23,512 nt of DNA from a virus. Shown one piece after another: positions 21,681 through 23,512 of this stretch. Position numbers and translations under genes: made by a program. Location of the stretch: IMG/VR virus record IMGVR_UViG_3300044994_000007, positions 1 to 23,512 of that record. One strand, given 5' to 3'. How positions within the stretch are numbered: the first letter of the stretch is position 1; each line of letters opens with the position of its first letter. The notes beneath the pieces were generated by a model. The model did no database searches, was not told the DNA's origin, and saw only the letters and a list, made by a program, of their open reading frames with translations.

Positions 21681-22162
21681 CGCGGCACCCATCCCAGAAC
21701 GGGGCTCACGCGGTCGGCCACACCCAGCCGCCACATCAGGCCGCGGACCTCCTGCACGTCGCCCTTCCAACCGGGGTCGTCCATCAGCTGCGGCCGATGG
21801 TGCCGCGCCCAGAGTATCGCATCGAGCTTGTCGCAAAGTCGCAGCATGTCGCGGTCGCGGTCGTCCATCGAGACGGGCGGCAACTGCATCGCGGCCATCG
21901 CCTCCGCCTCGATCCGGTCCAGCGCGGCCTTGAGGTCCGGGTTGCGGTCCTTGACCGGATTGGGCACATCGCCCACGGCGGCCTCGCCCATGTCGTGAAT
22001 GATCGCCGCGCGGTGCAGCGCATGCTCGCGCGGAAAGAGGATCAGCGCCAGCAGCGCGACCCGGCCCTGATGGGCGGCAATGGGATCATGCGTGTCGGCA
22101 AGGTGGGCATGACGGTGCCAGCGACGGGTGAACGTCGCCTCCCAGGCGGCCATGATGCTCAT
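21677..22162 (-). CDS. HD-domain nucleotide phosphohydrolase (YfbR-like)
   Basis: The start is ATG 22162 (MSIMAAWEATFTRRWH), overlapping the 59-residue gene as ATGA, giving 161 residues; the upstream extension is shadow. The HD metal site is complete: H31 (HQGRVALLAL), H56-D57 in IIHDMGEAAVGDVPNPVK, and D111 in LCDKLDAILW. The HDxxExxxGDxPxPVK pattern is that of YfbR-type 5'-deoxynucleotidases. A role in trimming deoxynucleotide pools for phage replication fits its place between primase and helicase. The same fold includes the phage dATP triphosphohydrolase DatZ, so substrate cannot be read from sequence. Confidence 0.85.
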   Translation of the reverse strand: MSIMAAWEATFTRRWHRHAHLADTHDPIAAHQGRVALLALILFPREHALHRAAIIHDMGEAAVGDVPNPVKDRNPDLKAALDRIEAEAMAAMQLPPVSMDDRDRDMLRLCDKLDAILWARHHRPQLMDDPGWKGDVQEVRGLMWRLGVADRVSPVLGWVPR

Positions 22163-22338
22163 CTGCGGTCCTTCTCCTTGCCCTTGGCACGCAGGCTGTG
22201 CTGGATCGAGACAGCCCGCCGCTGCGCGTGGCGCGCCTCGTCCTCGGTCATGTGACGACCGGACGCCGACCATCTGGCCGAGGACGGCACTTCCTTGGCC
22301 GACAGGCGCCGAAAGGGATCGCGATCCTCACGCCGCAT
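22159..22338 (-). CDS. Small basic protein of unknown function in the replication operon
   Basis: A 59-residue frame starts MRREDRDPFRRLSAKEVP at ATG 22338, behind GGAGGAGG, and ends in TGA at 22159 that overlaps the HD start as ATGA. It also overlaps the last 11 bases of the primase gene. The product is rich in Arg, Lys and His (RHAQRRAVSIQHSLRAKGK) and probably helical. I do not recognise it. Strong ribosome binding site and overlaps at both ends show that it is a real gene. A nucleic-acid-binding or partner role in replication is possible but not shown. Confidence 0.7.
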   Translation of the reverse strand: MRREDRDPFRRLSAKEVPSSARWSASGRHMTEDEARHAQRRAVSIQHSLRAKGKEKDRR

Positions 22339-23479
22339 CGCTCACCTCCTCCATGATCAGGTCGTTCAGGTCGCATCCTTCGCCCGCGTGGACGATGCTG
22401 ATGCGCTCCAGGCAGCGCGACATGGCTTTTGCCCGCCGCAGCCCCGCCAGGAGCTTGGCCCGCGTCAGGCGCGGCTCGGAATCGCCGTCCTGCACGAAGA
22501 TGAGCCACCGGACCCAGGGCGGCGGCAGGAAGGCGTCCTTGTCGTGCAGGTCGGGAATTCCGGCAAACCTTCCGCCGTCGCCGCGGATGATGCGCTGGCC
22601 CGACATGTTGCCCAGATCGACCCCGGCCCAATAGGCCGCCGCCGGATAGGCGTCCGCCGGATAGGCGTCCGCCGCGCGAGCCGTCAGTGTCGTCTCGATC
22701 CCCTCGCCCATCACCAGCGTGTCGAACGCATCGCTGCGCACATGCGTCAGGCGGATCGCGGTGCCCTTCTTGGACCCCCAAATCTTCTTCGCGGGCATGA
22801 TCTCGCCGTTGTGGACGATCTTCGCCTTGCCTTTGGCACGGGTAAGGTCGAGCCAGGTCCGATGCACGGCGGTCAGCCGACCGTCGCTGCCCAGACACCC
22901 CGCGACCATGGCGGGGCCGCGATGGATTTCGATCCAGTCACGGCCAGCCGCGGAGGGGACCATGTAGGGCAGCGCGGGATGAAACCGCAGCGCGTCCGGC
23001 GGCGCATCCGCGATCCAGTCGGGCAGTCCGCGCAGGCGCAGGTAATGGCCGACCGCCGTCCCGGCGGCGGGCTGACAGGAATTCCAGATGGCGCGCGCCT
23101 GGGCGATGGCACGGGCGCGGGCCTTTTCGGAGGCGGCCCGACGCGCCGCCTCCTTCCGCGCCGCCTCGGCCTTGCGCCGCGCCGCCTCGACCGGATCGAG
23201 ATCGACGCCAGCCTCGCCCATCAGCCAGGCGAGCGCCGCCTTGAAGTCGCAGGACAGGACATGACGGATCAGGCCGATCCCGTCGCCGCCGCCGCAGTGG
23301 CGGCAGTTCCAGGCGCCCTTGTCCGGATTGATCCCGAACCGGTCCCGCCCGCCGCAGACCGGGCAGGGTCCGACCCATTCCCGCCCCGCGCGCTTGAGGT
23401 CGGAGAGCCCGAGCCGATCCGCGATGTCCATGATCGGCACCAGCTTGGCTTCGGCAAGGCGACCGTCCGAAGACATCAT
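22328..23479 (-). CDS. DNA primase: CHC2-type zinc finger plus Toprim domain
   Basis: This 383-residue protein should make RNA primers. The N-terminal zinc finger has C39, C42, C59 and C62 (GPCPVCGG ... WNCRHCGG), typical of P4-alpha/CHC2-type fingers. An Ala/Arg/Lys-rich helix (residues 97-130) forms a linker. The Toprim domain contains TLVMGEGIETTLT with E259, and LIFVQDGDSEP with D331 and D333. There is no helicase domain; the helicase is a separate gene downstream. Residues 271-280 contain a duplicated DAYPA encoded by a tandem repeat. ATG 23479 and ATG 23476 are both possible starts; the first overlaps the upstream stop as ATGA. Confidence 0.92.
   Translation of the reverse strand: MMSSDGRLAEAKLVPIMDIADRLGLSDLKRAGREWVGPCPVCGGRDRFGINPDKGAWNCRHCGGGDGIGLIRHVLSCDFKAALAWLMGEAGVDLDPVEAARRKAEAARKEAARRAASEKARARAIAQARAIWNSCQPAAGTAVGHYLRLRGLPDWIADAPPDALRFHPALPYMVPSAAGRDWIEIHRGPAMVAGCLGSDGRLTAVHRTWLDLTRAKGKAKIVHNGEIMPAKKIWGSKKGTAIRLTHVRSDAFDTLVMGEGIETTLTARAADAYPADAYPAAAYWAGVDLGNMSGQRIIRGDGGRFAGIPDLHDKDAFLPPPWVRWLIFVQDGDSEPRLTRAKLLAGLRRAKAMSRCLERISIVHAGEGCDLNDLIMEEVSDAA
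22641..22670. repeat. 15-bp tandem repeat inside the primase gene
   Basis: The unit GCCGGATAGGCGTCC occurs twice in direct succession and encodes the repeated DAYPA of the primase Toprim region. The length is a multiple of three, so copy-number change would insert or delete five residues. Confidence 0.9.
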
Positions 23480-23512
23480 GCAGCCTCGGCCCGAATGCGC
23501 TGGCCGATGACG
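23476..23512 (-). CDS. 3' end of an upstream gene (11 codons visible)
   Basis: The minus strand shows an open frame ending VIGQRIRAEAA then TGA at 23476-23478, which overlaps the primase start as ATGA. This matches the coupling style of the other genes. Too little is present to identify the protein. Confidence 0.45.
   Translation of the reverse strand, partial: VIGQRIRAEAA

Noticed and set aside
20529-21998. Plus-strand frame of 489 codons opposite the helicase gene
   Set aside because: It spans the helicase/HD boundary in antisense and has no recognisable motif.
1-23512. CRISPR array, tRNA, rRNA, insertion sequence, integrase or attachment site
   Set aside because: I saw no regularly spaced repeats, tRNA-like folds, transposase or recombinase motifs; the ends of the phage or prophage are outside the window.

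Overview
The window holds the structural, packaging, lysis and part of the replication gene set of a tailed double-stranded DNA phage or prophage. The DNA is GC-rich. The head-to-tail gene order matches the gene transfer agent (GTA) cluster of Rhodobacterales: terminase, portal, protease, capsid, adaptor, stopper, terminator, tube, two tail-assembly-chaperone frames, tape measure, distal tail, hub, peptidase, large tip protein. This points to an alphaproteobacterial host, most likely Rhodobacterales; that is inference, because no host gene or integrase is visible. The virion would be a siphovirus with an HK97-fold head.

Almost every gene is on the minus strand and reads right to left. At the right are the replication genes (about 23.5-19.8 kb): a zinc-finger/Toprim primase, a 59-residue basic protein, an HD-domain nucleotide phosphohydrolase, and a D5/P4-type SF3 helicase. 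A 434-base intergenic region rich in repeats (19369-19802) follows; it could be an origin or control region. Next are an unidentified 225-residue protein, an HNH endonuclease, an 88-base G-rich gap that could hold cos, and the small and large terminase subunits. From 16.0 to 10.0 kb lie portal, protease, capsid, neck and tail-tube genes. From 10.0 to 3.5 kb lie tail chaperones (with a probable -1 frameshift), tape measure and tail tip. From 3.5 kb to the left edge lie fibre genes, small fibre-associated proteins, an unidentified membrane protein, an amidase endolysin, a holin-like protein, and the start of a tail fibre that leaves the window.

Most junctions are ATGA or TGATG overlaps, so translation is probably coupled along long polycistronic messages. 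The clear exception is a 63-residue two-helix membrane protein on the plus strand at 10682-10873. It has its own strong ribosome binding site, sits inside the late operon, and looks like a moron (lysogenic-conversion-type insert).

I did not find a defence system or other clearly new multi-gene machine. The most interesting items are the reverse-strand moron, the frameshift cassette with its downstream hairpin, the repeat-rich region beside the helicase, the HD phosphohydrolase inside the replication operon, and the unidentified membrane protein beside the lysis genes.
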